NCBI GenBank assembly: GCA_945868825.1
Contig: CAMBMM010000001.1
Coordinates: 186,001 to 250,000, forward strand
Source: Sphingobacterium thalpophilum
GTDB taxonomy: Bacteria; Bacteroidota; Bacteroidia; Sphingobacteriales; Sphingobacteriaceae
Direction: 5' to 3'
Length of the DNA: 64,000 nucleotides
The notes below the pieces were generated by a model. That model was not told the DNA's origin and searched no databases. It saw only the letters and a list, made by a program, of their open reading frames with translations. Position 1 is the first letter of the stretch. Every line of letters starts with the position of its first letter. The translations under genes were made by a program, and so were the position numbers. Below, one piece after another: positions 35,783 through 44,268 of the stretch.

Positions 35783-35818
35783 ACATTTACACATCTAAAT
35801 AAAAAAGAAACAGACTAC

Positions 35819-37144
35819 ATGGACGGATTAATTATGGCAGGCCAACTGCTACTCGGACTTTCAATTTTAGTTATTTTACACGAATTAGGCCATTTTTTAA
35901 CTGCTAGAGCCTTTGGTATTAAGGTTGAAAAATTCTATTTATTCTTTGATGCTTGGGGTGTAAAACTCCTTCACTTCAACTATAAAGGCTGTGAGTATGG
36001 TATTGGATGGTTGCCTTTAGGTGGTTATGTAAAAATTGCCGGCATGATTGATGAGTCGATGGATACCGAACAATTGGCCGGTCCACCGCAAGAATGGGAA
36101 TTTCGTTCAAAACCAGCTTGGCAACGCTTAATAGTAATGTTGGGCGGCGTAACGGTAAACATTGTGTTGGGTATTTTTATTTTTTGGATGCTTACGCTGA
36201 AGTACGGCGAAACCTATATCCCTAATGATAAATTACCCTTTGGAATAGCTCCAGGAAGCGTAGGGCGAACCATTGGTTTGCAAGCCGGCGATAGAATTGT
36301 AGCTGTAAATGGAAAACCCATTGTTCGTTTCGAGGAAGTGAGCAGCTCCAAAGTATTGTTGGGCAATAGCCAACTAACCATCCTTAGAAATGGCGTAGAA
36401 AAGCAAATTCAAGTACCTGGCAATATTTTAAACCAAGTGGCCGACGAAGGCATTGCCGAATTTATTCAACCACGTATTGCACTTAAGCCCATAAAAGAAG
36501 TTGCCGTGGGTAGCCCTGCCGAGAAAGCCGGTATGAAGGCTGGCGATCTCATTGTACAGGTAAATGGCCAAGCCGTAAACTATATTGACGAATATCAGCA
36601 ACAGCTTAAAGTACTAAAAAACAAAAACGTAAAAATTGGTTTAGTTCGTGGAGTAGATACGCTTCAGGTAAATCCGCTTGTGGCTGCCGATGCTACCTTG
36701 GGTCTTGGCCTTTCTCGTGAAGGATTGCCCACAGAAACAAAAAAATATGGTTTTGTGCAAGCCCTGCCTATTGGAGCTAGCAAAGCATGGGGCTCTTTTG
36801 CCGATAATGCAAAAGGAATTGGGAAAGTAGTAACCGGCCAAGTTAAAGCCAATAAGGCTTTTACCGGACCTATTGGTATTGCAACTATGTTTGGCAGTAC
36901 GGTAAATTGGGTTAAATTTTGGAGTTTAGTAGGTCTTTTATCAATGGCTCTAGCCTTAATGAATTTATTGCCCATACCAGCGTTAGATGGCGGCCATGCA
37001 GTGTTTCTTTTGATAGAAATGATTAAGGGCAAACCCCTAAGTGATAAATTTATGGAACGTGCCCAACTGGCAGGTTTTATAATTTTAATGACTTTAATGG
37101 CTTTTGTATTTGGTAACGATATTTTTAAGTATATCATCAACTAG
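35819..37144 (+). CDS. rseP: Site-2 zinc metalloprotease RseP
   Basis: This intramembrane protease cleaves anti-sigma factors or other membrane substrates during envelope stress. The zinc motif VILHELGHFLTARAFG is in the first helix, the third ligand is in NLLPIPALDGGHAVF near the C terminus, and the middle holds PDZ-like domains (GLQAGDRIVAVNGKP; SPAEKAGMKAGDLIVQVNGQ). The 441-residue length is standard for RseP. It follows dxr after 36 bases, the common order in Bacteroidota. Confidence 0.95.
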   Translation: MDGLIMAGQLLLGLSILVILHELGHFLTARAFGIKVEKFYLFFDAWGVKLLHFNYKGCEYGIGWLPLGGYVKIAGMIDESMDTEQLAGPPQEWEFRSKPAWQRLIVMLGGVTVNIVLGIFIFWMLTLKYGETYIPNDKLPFGIAPGSVGRTIGLQAGDRIVAVNGKPIVRFEEVSSSKVLLGNSQLTILRNGVEKQIQVPGNILNQVADEGIAEFIQPRIALKPIKEVAVGSPAEKAGMKAGDLIVQVNGQAVNYIDEYQQQLKVLKNKNVKIGLVRGVDTLQVNPLVAADATLGLGLSREGLPTETKKYGFVQALPIGASKAWGSFADNAKGIGKVVTGQVKANKAFTGPIGIATMFGSTVNWVKFWSLVGLLSMALALMNLLPIPALDGGHAVFLLIEMIKGKPLSDKFMERAQLAGFIILMTLMAFVFGNDIFKYIIN

Positions 37145-37155
37145 TAGGGCTAAGT

Positions 37156-37686
37156 ATGAATTATTTCGAGTGGTTTAGCTTGCCCATTTCTTTTAACCCC
37201 GATCAAGCGGTGGTAAAAAGGAAATTTTATGAGCTAAGTAAAAAATACCATCCCGATTTTTACATCAACCAGCCGGTTGAAAAGCAAGAAGAAATTTTAG
37301 AACAAGCAACCCTTACCAATAAGGCTTACCAAACTCTTTCTAAACCGGAGTTATGTTTACCTTATGTGCTAACGCTGAAAGGTTTATTGCAAGAAGGCGA
37401 ACAGGTGCAGCTCCCTCCAGATTTTTTGTTAGAAATGATGGAGATTAACGAAGCCTTAATGGACCTAGAGTTTGATGCTGATGTGCAAAAGCTAGCAGCA
37501 TTAGAAGTAGAAATAGGACAGCTTGAACTAGCTTTGGCTAAAGAATTTGAGCAGTATGCCCGTAATTTTGAAAGCCTGCCTGAAGAAAATCAAGCTGCTA
37601 GCTTAGAAAAAATAAAAGACGCTTATTTCCGACAAAAATATGTGTTGCGAATTCGCGATAGTTTAAATAGATTTGCTTCCCGCTGA
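37156..37686 (+). CDS. hscB: Fe-S assembly co-chaperone HscB
   Basis: HscB is the J-domain partner of HscA in Fe-S cluster transfer from IscU. The N-terminal J domain has MNYFEWFSLPISFNPD and the HPD motif in KKYHPDFYIN. The C-terminal helical region PPDFLLEMMEINEALMDLEFD is the IscU-binding domain. It has 176 residues, as in E. coli HscB. It lies at the end of the dxr-rseP run, with a tRNA-Leu gene nine bases further and a terminator behind that. The matching hscA is 31 kb away. Confidence 0.93.
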   Translation: MNYFEWFSLPISFNPDQAVVKRKFYELSKKYHPDFYINQPVEKQEEILEQATLTNKAYQTLSKPELCLPYVLTLKGLLQEGEQVQLPPDFLLEMMEINEALMDLEFDADVQKLAALEVEIGQLELALAKEFEQYARNFESLPEENQAASLEKIKDAYFRQKYVLRIRDSLNRFASR

Positions 37687-37694
37687 AAAGCAAT

Positions 37695-37774
37695 GCCCAG
37701 CTGGCGGAATTGGTAGACGCGTCGGTCTCAAACACCGATGGGAAACCGTGCCGGTTCGACTCCGGCGCTGGGTA
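37695..37774 (+). tRNA. tRNA-Leu (anticodon CAA)
   Basis: The cloverleaf folds with acceptor stem GCCCAGC/GCTGGGT, a D arm GCGGAATTGGTAGACGC, an anticodon stem TCGGT/ACCGA around loop CTCAAAC (anticodon CAA), a long variable arm as in class II tRNAs, and T loop TTCGACT. The 3' CCA is not encoded (GGGTACATA). It begins eight bases after the hscB stop and is followed by a terminator, so it may be transcribed with hscB. Confidence 0.93.
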
Positions 37775-37783
37775 CATAGATAG

Positions 37784-37815
37784 AAGAGCTAACCTTTCGG
37801 GTTAGCTCTTTTTTT
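37784..37815 (+). terminator. Terminator after tRNA-Leu(CAA)
   Basis: AAGAGCTAACC pairs with GGTTAGCTCTT around a short loop and is followed by a T run. Confidence 0.9.
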
Positions 37816-37894
37816 ATGGTATAAAATCATATTTTGGTACAAGATTTATTGAAATGAGTATGACCATTTGGGTTATATTAAACTTTCTAACAGA

Positions 37895-37902
37895 TATATT
37901 TG
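37895..37902 (+). promoter_or_regulatory. -7 box TATATTTG for the AraC-type regulator
   Basis: TATATTTG matches TAnnTTTG and would give a leader of about 45 bases. Confidence 0.45.
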
Positions 37903-37950
37903 ATATGCTGTTGCATAATCGAGCAATAAAGACCATTATACAGAGATTAC

Positions 37951-39108
37951 ATGACTCATCTGCTGCCCGCTTTCTATTTTGGATTATTTTTGGTAGGTCT
38001 GTTAATAGGCTTGGCGCTTATATTAAGAAACAGACATTCTTTAGCCTATACGTATTTTGGCATCTATAATCTAATTACTGCATGGGGTTTCTTTGTGTCT
38101 TTTATGTTGGTGAGTGGCTTAATTATGCAGTTCCCTTCGTTTTTTAGAACTGCAGCGCCGCTGCATTATCTTTGGGGGCCACTTTGTTATTTGTTTGTAC
38201 GCAATTTACTTAACTCAAATAATCGCTTTTATAAAACAGATATTCTCCATTTTTTGCCATTTATAATCCATTTCGTGGAGCTGTTACCCTTCTATTTAAC
38301 TGCTCGGGAATATAAAATTCAGGTATTAAGTGGGATGTTTTCAAGTGGCGATCGCTTTGGAATTTACGAGGGTTTGCTTACCTCTTATTGGCATAGTATT
38401 TTAAAATTCAGCCACATGTTAATTTATAATATCCTACAGTGGCGCATATTATACCTCTTTAATAGAACTCAGAATAAGTTGTTTAAAGAAAATAATAAGT
38501 TGATCATTAATTGGGTAACGTTTGTTAATATCACTGGTACTGTGATGATTCTATCAGCCCAATTGCATCGAATAATGATGTCTAGACCTGCACTTTTCGG
38601 GATCAGCCTTCCAGATATTTTATTCTATATGTATTATTTAGGCATTTGGTATTACATGCTTGTTAAAACAGAGCTCTTAAGCGGCATTAAGCTAAATCAC
38701 GTAGTGCCGGCTCATGAAGGTTTTGCTATACATGACTCAGGAACATTGATTTCTAGGAGAACCCAGGAATATGTGGAGCTAATTATAAAAATGGAAACTC
38801 AAATGCAAGCGCATCAACCTTTTTTAGAGGAGAAGTTTAATATTGCCCTGTTATCAAAGCAAGTGAATTCCCCAGAATATAAGATTTCTAAAGCCATAAA
38901 ATTTAAATTTGGTATACACTTTCCCGAGTATGTAAACCGTTATCGAATTGATTATATTGAGTATAATTTTAGTAAAAATCCGGAATGGAAAAAGTATACC
39001 ATTGATGGTATGGCTTTGAGTGCAGGGTTTAACTCTAGAAATGCATTTTACGCTGCCTTTAAGAAAATCAAGGGCATCACGCCAACTGTTTTTTTTAATC
39101 GTTCTTAA
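37951..39108 (+). CDS. Membrane-bound AraC family transcriptional regulator
   Basis: The 385-residue protein has an N-terminal membrane domain of about seven hydrophobic helices (LLPAFYFGLFLVGLLIGLALIL, YFGIYNLITAWGFFVSFMLVSGLIM and others) and a C-terminal AraC-type DNA-binding domain: FNIALLSKQVNSPEYKISKAIKFKFGIHFPEYVNRYRI and IDGMALSAGFNSRNAFYAAFKKIKGITPTVFF are its two helix-turn-helix units. Such proteins sense signals in the membrane and act directly on DNA. The ligand and target genes are unknown; the nitroreductase gene just downstream, with its own promoter, is a candidate. Base composition is somewhat more AT-rich than its neighbours. Confidence 0.88.
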   Translation: MTHLLPAFYFGLFLVGLLIGLALILRNRHSLAYTYFGIYNLITAWGFFVSFMLVSGLIMQFPSFFRTAAPLHYLWGPLCYLFVRNLLNSNNRFYKTDILHFLPFIIHFVELLPFYLTAREYKIQVLSGMFSSGDRFGIYEGLLTSYWHSILKFSHMLIYNILQWRILYLFNRTQNKLFKENNKLIINWVTFVNITGTVMILSAQLHRIMMSRPALFGISLPDILFYMYYLGIWYYMLVKTELLSGIKLNHVVPAHEGFAIHDSGTLISRRTQEYVELIIKMETQMQAHQPFLEEKFNIALLSKQVNSPEYKISKAIKFKFGIHFPEYVNRYRIDYIEYNFSKNPEWKKYTIDGMALSAGFNSRNAFYAAFKKIKGITPTVFFNRS

Positions 39109-39159
39109 GGTTTTCCAAAATTATGACAATGGTATTATGGCTGTTTAAACATCTATTAA

Positions 39160-39167
39160 TACTTTTG
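39160..39167 (+). promoter_or_regulatory. -7 box TACTTTTG for the nitroreductase gene
   Basis: TACTTTTG matches the consensus; leader about 16 bases. Confidence 0.5.
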
Positions 39168-39187
39168 CAATTCACTCTAGAAACATC

Positions 39188-39820
39188 ATGAGCAATTACA
39201 TAGAAAAATTAAATTGGCGTTATGCCACCAAGCGTATGAACAATACGCCCATAGCCGAAGATAAATTGGCTAGAATTGTAGACGCCATTCATTTAGCACC
39301 AACTTCTGTGGGTTTGCAGCCCTTTAATTTATTAGTAATTAAAGATGCCGAAACTCGTGCTAAAATTGCTCCGGCTATTTACAACCAACCGCAAGTTAAA
39401 GAAGGAGCAGCCGTATTGGTATTTGCTGTTTGGGCAACTGCCGGCGAAGCAGAAGTTGATGCGTATATGAACCAAATTGCACAAGAACGTAATGTTCCGT
39501 TAGAAACGTTGGCCGATTTCAGAGCTATGGTTTCAGGTGCAGTAAAAGGAAAATCTCCAGCTGAATTACATACCTGGTTCGCCAACCAAACCTACATTGC
39601 TTTAGGTTTTGGGCTAGTGGCTGCCGCCATTGAAAACGTTGATAGTACCCCAATGGAAGGCTTTAACCCTGCCGCTTTAGATGAAGTATTAGGTTTAGCA
39701 GCAAAAGGCCTAAAAAGTACGGTAGTATTGGTATTGGGTAACCGCGATGAAGCAACCGATTATTTAGTGAATGCTAAAAAAGTACGCCGCCCGAAAGCGG
39801 AATTTGTAGAATATATTTAA
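39188..39820 (+). CDS. NfsB-like nitroreductase family NAD(P)H oxidoreductase
   Basis: The FMN-dependent enzyme reduces nitro compounds or quinones. The start LNWRYATKRMNNTPIAEDKLARI and the segment HLAPTSVGLQPFNLLVIKD form the FMN-binding part; WFANQTYIALGFGLVAAAIENVDSTPMEGFNP is the conserved NfsB/dihydropteridine reductase-like region. The 210-residue length is normal for this group. It is a single gene, with its own promoter and a terminator behind. Confidence 0.9.
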   Translation: MSNYIEKLNWRYATKRMNNTPIAEDKLARIVDAIHLAPTSVGLQPFNLLVIKDAETRAKIAPAIYNQPQVKEGAAVLVFAVWATAGEAEVDAYMNQIAQERNVPLETLADFRAMVSGAVKGKSPAELHTWFANQTYIALGFGLVAAAIENVDSTPMEGFNPAALDEVLGLAAKGLKSTVVLVLGNRDEATDYLVNAKKVRRPKAEFVEYI

Positions 39821-39844
39821 GTTAGGTTTATAAGGTTTGTTTAG

Positions 39845-39877
39845 AAACTCCTGAGTTAGAGGCTCAGGAGTTTTTTT
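39845..39877 (+). terminator. Terminator after the nitroreductase gene
   Basis: AAACTCCTGAG pairs with CTCAGGAGTTT around seven bases, followed by a T run. Confidence 0.9.
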
Positions 39878-39936
39878 ATTCGTTTAACCCAGCCATTATC
39901 TGTATTTTGGTAATATTGTTTAAACAGCAATTATTC

Positions 39937-41997
39937 ATGAAAAAATTAGTGTTAGTGCTTTTCTTGGTAACCAGTTTTGGCTTAAGTATAGCCCAAGAAA
40001 TTAATCCCAAAAACATTCAAATTGCCCGTGATAAATGGGGTGTGCCACATATTTTTGGCAAAACCGATGCCGAAGTGGCTTATGGTTTGGCTTGGGCACA
40101 TTCCGAAGATGATTTTGCCACCATACAAACTTCTTATTTGGCTGGAAAAGGCATGTTGGGTTTGTTGAAAGGAAAACAAGGCGCACAAATTGATTATGTT
40201 GTGCAACTTTTTAGAGCTAAAGAACTGGTAGAAGCTAGGTACGAAAAAGACATAAGCCCACAATATAAGGCGGTACTATTGGGTTATGCCCAAGGTTTTA
40301 ATGCCTATGCCAAAGCACATAAAAAACAGGTATTGGTTCCCGATTTGTTTCCGGTTACGCCAAAAGATATGTTGGCATTCTCGGTTTTGCAGTTAGCCAT
40401 TAGCTCTGGTGCCGACCAAGCACTAAAAGCAATTTTTGATGGTAAGGTAGCTACTCTCGATTTTCTAAAACCAGGTGGATCCAATGCCTTTGCCTTTAAT
40501 TCGGCTAAAACCACAGATGGTAGCGTGTACTTGGCTATCAATGCCCATCAGCCTTTAGAAGGGCCCGTAGCTTTTTACGAAGCACAGTTGTGTAGTGAAG
40601 AAGGTTGGAACATATTAGGAGCGCTATTTCCGGGTGCGCCTAGTATTTTACATGGCGTAAACGAAAATTTAGGTTGGGCACATACCGTAAACTACCCCGA
40701 TAAATTAGATACCTACCAATTAGAAATAAATCCTCAAAACCCTAAACAATACAAGTTTGATGGGCAATGGGTAAACTTAGAAGAAAAGAAAATCCCCTTA
40801 AAAATTAAACTAGGTGGATTAGTTCCTATTACGGTGCAAAAAGATGCGTATTGGAGTAAATATGGTCCTACGGTTATTTCTAAAAAAGGCACATTTAGTA
40901 TTCGTACCGGTGCTTTTGATGAAATTAGAGGCCTAGAGCAGTGGTACAACATGAACAAGGCTACCAATTTTACCGAGTTTAATAAAGCGCTACAAATGGT
41001 TGCCATACCGGGTTATAATATTGTTTATGCCGATAAAAGAGACACTATTTTTTACATCAGCAATGGCAAATTACCTCTTCGCGATTCAAGTTATGCTTGG
41101 AAAGGAACCTTGCCGGGGAATACTTCTAAAACACTGTGGACGGAGTATCACAAATTAAGCGACTTACCTCAAGTGTTAAAACCAGCGTCGGGTTATGTGT
41201 TTAATACGAATCACAGTCCCTTTAATTCCACCGCCCCAGCAGAGAACATTTCGGTAAAAAATTACGACAAAACTATGGGTTATGAAACTTGGGAAAATAA
41301 CCGCAGTGTACGCTTTATGGAGCAGGTAGCGGTCAAAGATAAATTTACATTTGAGGAATTTAAGCACATCAAATTCGATCACCAATTGCCGCAAAAATTA
41401 GCTTTTTTTACCAATACTGATAGTCTATTTCTATTAGAGGAAGCAAAAAATTCGGAGATAGCCGATGTGTTACACATTTTAAAAACGTGGGATCGGAAGG
41501 CCGATACCAGTAGTATTGGCGCCAGCATCTTTATTCATACCTATTACTATCTAGAAAAAATATTGAAACAAAAAGGTATTGTTTATGGCGTGTTAACAAG
41601 TGCTACAGCACGGGCTGCATTACTAGAAACCAAAAACTATTTCAACAAATACTACAGTTCGGTGAATGTGCCTTTGGGGAATTACCAGCGCTTAATTCGT
41701 GGTAACGTTAGCATGGCAGTAGTGGGTATGCCCGATGTTTTAGCAGCGGCTCATGCCGAACCCTATAAAAATGGGCAAATAAAAGTTAATCAAGGCGATG
41801 CCTATATTGAATTGGTTCATTTTACCAAAGATGGTCCAGAGATAGAGAGTATAAATTGTTATGGGGCATCGGCTGATCCGAAAAGCCCGCATTATACCGA
41901 TCAAATGCCTTTATTTGTGAAACAGCAAACCAAAAAAATGACCTTGAATAAAACTGAGGTGTTGCGTACAGCCGAACGTATTTATCATCCACAGTAA
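39937..41997 (+). CDS. Penicillin acylase family Ntn-hydrolase (acylase)
   Basis: The family includes penicillin acylases and acyl-homoserine lactone acylases. ATG 39937 gives a clear signal peptide (KKLVLVLFLVTSFGLSIAQ), so the enzyme is periplasmic; the track's TTG start adds only ten residues. The alpha chain starts NIQIARDKWGVPHIFGKTDAEVAYGLAWAHSEDD. The beta chain likely starts at the serine in PGGSNAFAFNSAKT, the nucleophile created by self-cleavage. HGVNENLGWAHT and WENNRSVRFMEQ are further family segments. The 686-residue length fits the group. The substrate is not predictable: quorum-sensing amides, lipids or antibiotics are options. Confidence 0.9.
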   Translation: MKKLVLVLFLVTSFGLSIAQEINPKNIQIARDKWGVPHIFGKTDAEVAYGLAWAHSEDDFATIQTSYLAGKGMLGLLKGKQGAQIDYVVQLFRAKELVEARYEKDISPQYKAVLLGYAQGFNAYAKAHKKQVLVPDLFPVTPKDMLAFSVLQLAISSGADQALKAIFDGKVATLDFLKPGGSNAFAFNSAKTTDGSVYLAINAHQPLEGPVAFYEAQLCSEEGWNILGALFPGAPSILHGVNENLGWAHTVNYPDKLDTYQLEINPQNPKQYKFDGQWVNLEEKKIPLKIKLGGLVPITVQKDAYWSKYGPTVISKKGTFSIRTGAFDEIRGLEQWYNMNKATNFTEFNKALQMVAIPGYNIVYADKRDTIFYISNGKLPLRDSSYAWKGTLPGNTSKTLWTEYHKLSDLPQVLKPASGYVFNTNHSPFNSTAPAENISVKNYDKTMGYETWENNRSVRFMEQVAVKDKFTFEEFKHIKFDHQLPQKLAFFTNTDSLFLLEEAKNSEIADVLHILKTWDRKADTSSIGASIFIHTYYYLEKILKQKGIVYGVLTSATARAALLETKNYFNKYYSSVNVPLGNYQRLIRGNVSMAVVGMPDVLAAAHAEPYKNGQIKVNQGDAYIELVHFTKDGPEIESINCYGASADPKSPHYTDQMPLFVKQQTKKMTLNKTEVLRTAERIYHPQ

Positions 41998-42035
41998 AAT
42001 ATTCCTTTTTCATTTTGTAATCACTTAAAAAAGCG

Positions 42036-42043
42036 TAATTTTG
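42036..42043 (+). promoter_or_regulatory. Promoter for tRNA-Leu(TAG)
   Basis: TAATTTTG matches TAnnTTTG and has a TTG 18 bases upstream, giving a good two-part Bacteroidota promoter; transcription would begin about 15-20 bases before the tRNA. Confidence 0.65.
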
Positions 42044-42064
42044 CAGTCCAAATAATCCTAAAAT

Positions 42065-42149
42065 GCGGATGTGGCGTAATTGGTAGCCGCACCAGACTTA
42101 GGATCTGGCGCTTCACGGCGTGGGGGTTCGAGTCCCTTCATCCGCACCA
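42065..42149 (+). tRNA. tRNA-Leu (anticodon TAG)
   Basis: Acceptor stem GCGGATG/CATCCGC, D arm GGCGTAATTGGTAGCCGC, anticodon stem CCAGA/TCTGG with loop CTTAGGA (anticodon TAG), a class II variable arm, and T loop GTTCGAGTC are all visible. Unlike the other tRNA-Leu in the window, the 3' CCA is encoded. It has its own promoter and a terminator. Confidence 0.95.
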
Positions 42150-42178
42150 AATCCCTCCAATAAAACGGGGGGATTTTT
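42149..42178 (+). terminator. Terminator after tRNA-Leu(TAG)
   Basis: AAATCCCTCC pairs with GGGGGGATTT (one G-T) around eight bases, followed by a T run; it separates the tRNA from trigger factor. Confidence 0.75.
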
Positions 42179-42205
42179 GTATCAACTTAAACAAAAGGTT
42201 TAAAA

Positions 42206-43555
42206 ATGAATATCACTCAGCAAAAAATCGATCAACTAAACGCTATCATCAACGTAAAAATTTCGCCTGCCGATTATCAAGAACGGGTAGAGAAAGCTAT
42301 TAAAGAGCAAGCTAAAAAGGCTAAAATTCCAGGATTTCGTCCCGGTATGGTGCCTGCCGCACACATTAAAAAAATGTATGGTAAGAGTATTTTAGTAGAT
42401 GAAATTAATACCTTATTGAGCGATACAGTTAACACGTACATTACAGACAACAAAATAGAAGTATTGGGCCAGCCATTGCCTAAAATGGACGATAGCAAAG
42501 AGCCTAACTGGGATTTTAACGACGAGTTTGAGTTTGAATACGAATTGGGCCTAGCACCTGAGTTTGCATTAAGTTTTACTGCAAAAGATAAATTGCCCCA
42601 CTACAAAATTAAAGTGGATAAAGAAACCTTGGCTTCACGTACCAAAAACCTACGTAAAAGCTATGGTAAAATGACCAACCCTGAAGTAGCTGCAGGCGAT
42701 GATGTGCTCTTTGGAGAATTGCTGCAATTGGCTAAAGACGGTTCGCCTTATGAAGGCGGTTTTGGTAACGATAAAGCTTCTATTCGTTTAGATTTAGTAG
42801 CCGATACAAAAATTAAAAAGTCACTTATAGGCCTCGAAAAAGGTGCGATAGTAACCTTAGATTTGAATAAAGCTTTTGAAGGTGATGCTACTCAACTGGC
42901 AAAATTATTAAATGTAGAAGAAGAAGCGGTAAACGGCTTAAAATCCGATTTTCAATTCACCGTTAAAAATATCAATCGTTTAGAAGAAGCCGATTTAACA
43001 CAGGAGTTTTTTGATAAACTATTCGGTCCGGACACCATTAAAACCGAAAAAGAATTTGAGGCCAAAATTACCGAAGAGTTAGAAAGTATGATGCAGCAAA
43101 ATGCAGAGCAACGCTTACAAAATGATTTATACAAATTTGGTACCGAAAAAGTTAAATTAAATTTGCCAGATGCCTTTCTAAAGCGTTGGCTAATAGCTAC
43201 AAATGAGAATTTAACTGCCGCCGAAATTGATGCCGATTACGCCAATTTTGCTCAAAATTTAAAATGGACCTTAATTGAAAACAAGATTATTAAGGACAAT
43301 GCCATTGAAATTAAATACGAAGACGTTTTTAAAGCGGCAAAAACCCGTTTAGATGGTCAGTTTCGTATGTATAGCCCACAAGCACTGCCAGAAGAGCAGT
43401 TGGCCGAATACACGGTACAGTTTTTGCAGAACAAAGAAAACGCCAACCGAATCTTTGATGAAGTAAAGGCAGTAAAAGTATTTGATTATTTAAAATCTGT
43501 AGTTACCTTAGATACTAAGGAAATTGCTTACAACAAGTTCTTAGAACTTGCCTAA
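42206..43555 (+). CDS. tig: Trigger factor
   Basis: Trigger factor is the ribosome-bound chaperone and prolyl isomerase. The N-terminal ribosome-binding domain includes the signature IPGFRPGMVPAAHIKKMYGKSI (GFRxGxxP loop). The middle FKBP-like domain (about residues 155-250; AAGDDVLFGELLQLAKDG) is degenerate in sequence, as often in Bacteroidota, so isomerase activity is uncertain. The C-terminal helical arms follow. It has 449 residues. It is upstream of clpP and clpX, the conserved order tig-clpP-clpX. Confidence 0.92.
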   Translation: MNITQQKIDQLNAIINVKISPADYQERVEKAIKEQAKKAKIPGFRPGMVPAAHIKKMYGKSILVDEINTLLSDTVNTYITDNKIEVLGQPLPKMDDSKEPNWDFNDEFEFEYELGLAPEFALSFTAKDKLPHYKIKVDKETLASRTKNLRKSYGKMTNPEVAAGDDVLFGELLQLAKDGSPYEGGFGNDKASIRLDLVADTKIKKSLIGLEKGAIVTLDLNKAFEGDATQLAKLLNVEEEAVNGLKSDFQFTVKNINRLEEADLTQEFFDKLFGPDTIKTEKEFEAKITEELESMMQQNAEQRLQNDLYKFGTEKVKLNLPDAFLKRWLIATNENLTAAEIDADYANFAQNLKWTLIENKIIKDNAIEIKYEDVFKAAKTRLDGQFRMYSPQALPEEQLAEYTVQFLQNKENANRIFDEVKAVKVFDYLKSVVTLDTKEIAYNKFLELA

Positions 43556-43565
43556 CTCTACACCT

Positions 43566-44267
43566 ATGAACATAGATAAAAATGAATTTCGTAAATATGC
43601 GGTAAAACACCACCGCATTGGTAGCCAACACGTAGATAGCTTTATGGCTCGAGTAGAGCAAAGTGCTATACCTATGTCTATGACGCCTTATATTATTGAA
43701 GAACGCCAATTAAACGTGGCCCAAATGGATGTATTTTCTCGATTAATGATGGACCGCATCATTTTCCTGGGCGATGCCATTTACGATAATATTGCCAATA
43801 TTATTCAAGCTCAGTTATTGTTTTTGCAATCAACCGATGCCAAACGTGATATTCAAATTTATATCAATTCGCCAGGCGGTTCGGTATATGCCGGTTTAGG
43901 CATTTATGATACGATGCAATACATTAGCCCCGATGTGGCTACCATTTGTACCGGTATGGCAGCATCTATGGCAGCCGTATTGTTATGCGCCGGAGCCGAT
44001 GGCAAACGTGCGGCCTTAAAACACTCACGTGTAATGATTCACCAACCCTTGGGAGGTGTTCAAGGTCAGGCTTCTGATATTGAAATTACCGCTCGTGAAA
44101 TTTTAAAATTGAAAAAAGAATTATACGAAATTATTGCCAATCACTCGGGTGCTCCGTACGAGAAAGTACACGATGCTTCCGACCGCGATTATTGGATGAT
44201 TGCACAAGAAGCCAAAGACTTTGGTATGATTGATGAAGTATTGGCAAGTACCCCTGCAACAAAATAA
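43566..44267 (+). CDS. clpP: ATP-dependent Clp protease proteolytic subunit
   Basis: ClpP is the serine protease barrel that works with ClpX. The catalytic serine is in [11 protein letters not shown], the histidine in [10 protein letters not shown], and the aspartate near the C terminus. The ORF in the track begins at TTG within tig; ATG at 43566 ([13 protein letters not shown]) gives 233 residues, somewhat longer than E. coli ClpP because of the N-terminal propeptide-like part. clpX begins one base after its stop codon. Confidence 0.95.
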   Translation: MNIDKNEFRKYAVKHHRIGSQHVDSFMARVEQSAIPMSMTPYIIEERQLNVAQMDVFSRLMMDRIIFLGDAIYDNIANIIQAQLLFLQSTDAKRDIQIYINSPGGSVYAGLGIYDTMQYISPDVATICTGMAASMAAVLLCAGADGKRAALKHSRVMIHQPLGGVQGQASDIEITAREILKLKKELYEIIANHSGAPYEKVHDASDRDYWMIAQEAKDFGMIDEVLASTPATK

Positions 44268-44268
44268 G

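Noticed and set aside
37854-38069. 71-residue ORF before the AraC-type regulator
   Set aside because: Overlaps the regulator's start in another frame, contains its likely promoter and resembles no protein.
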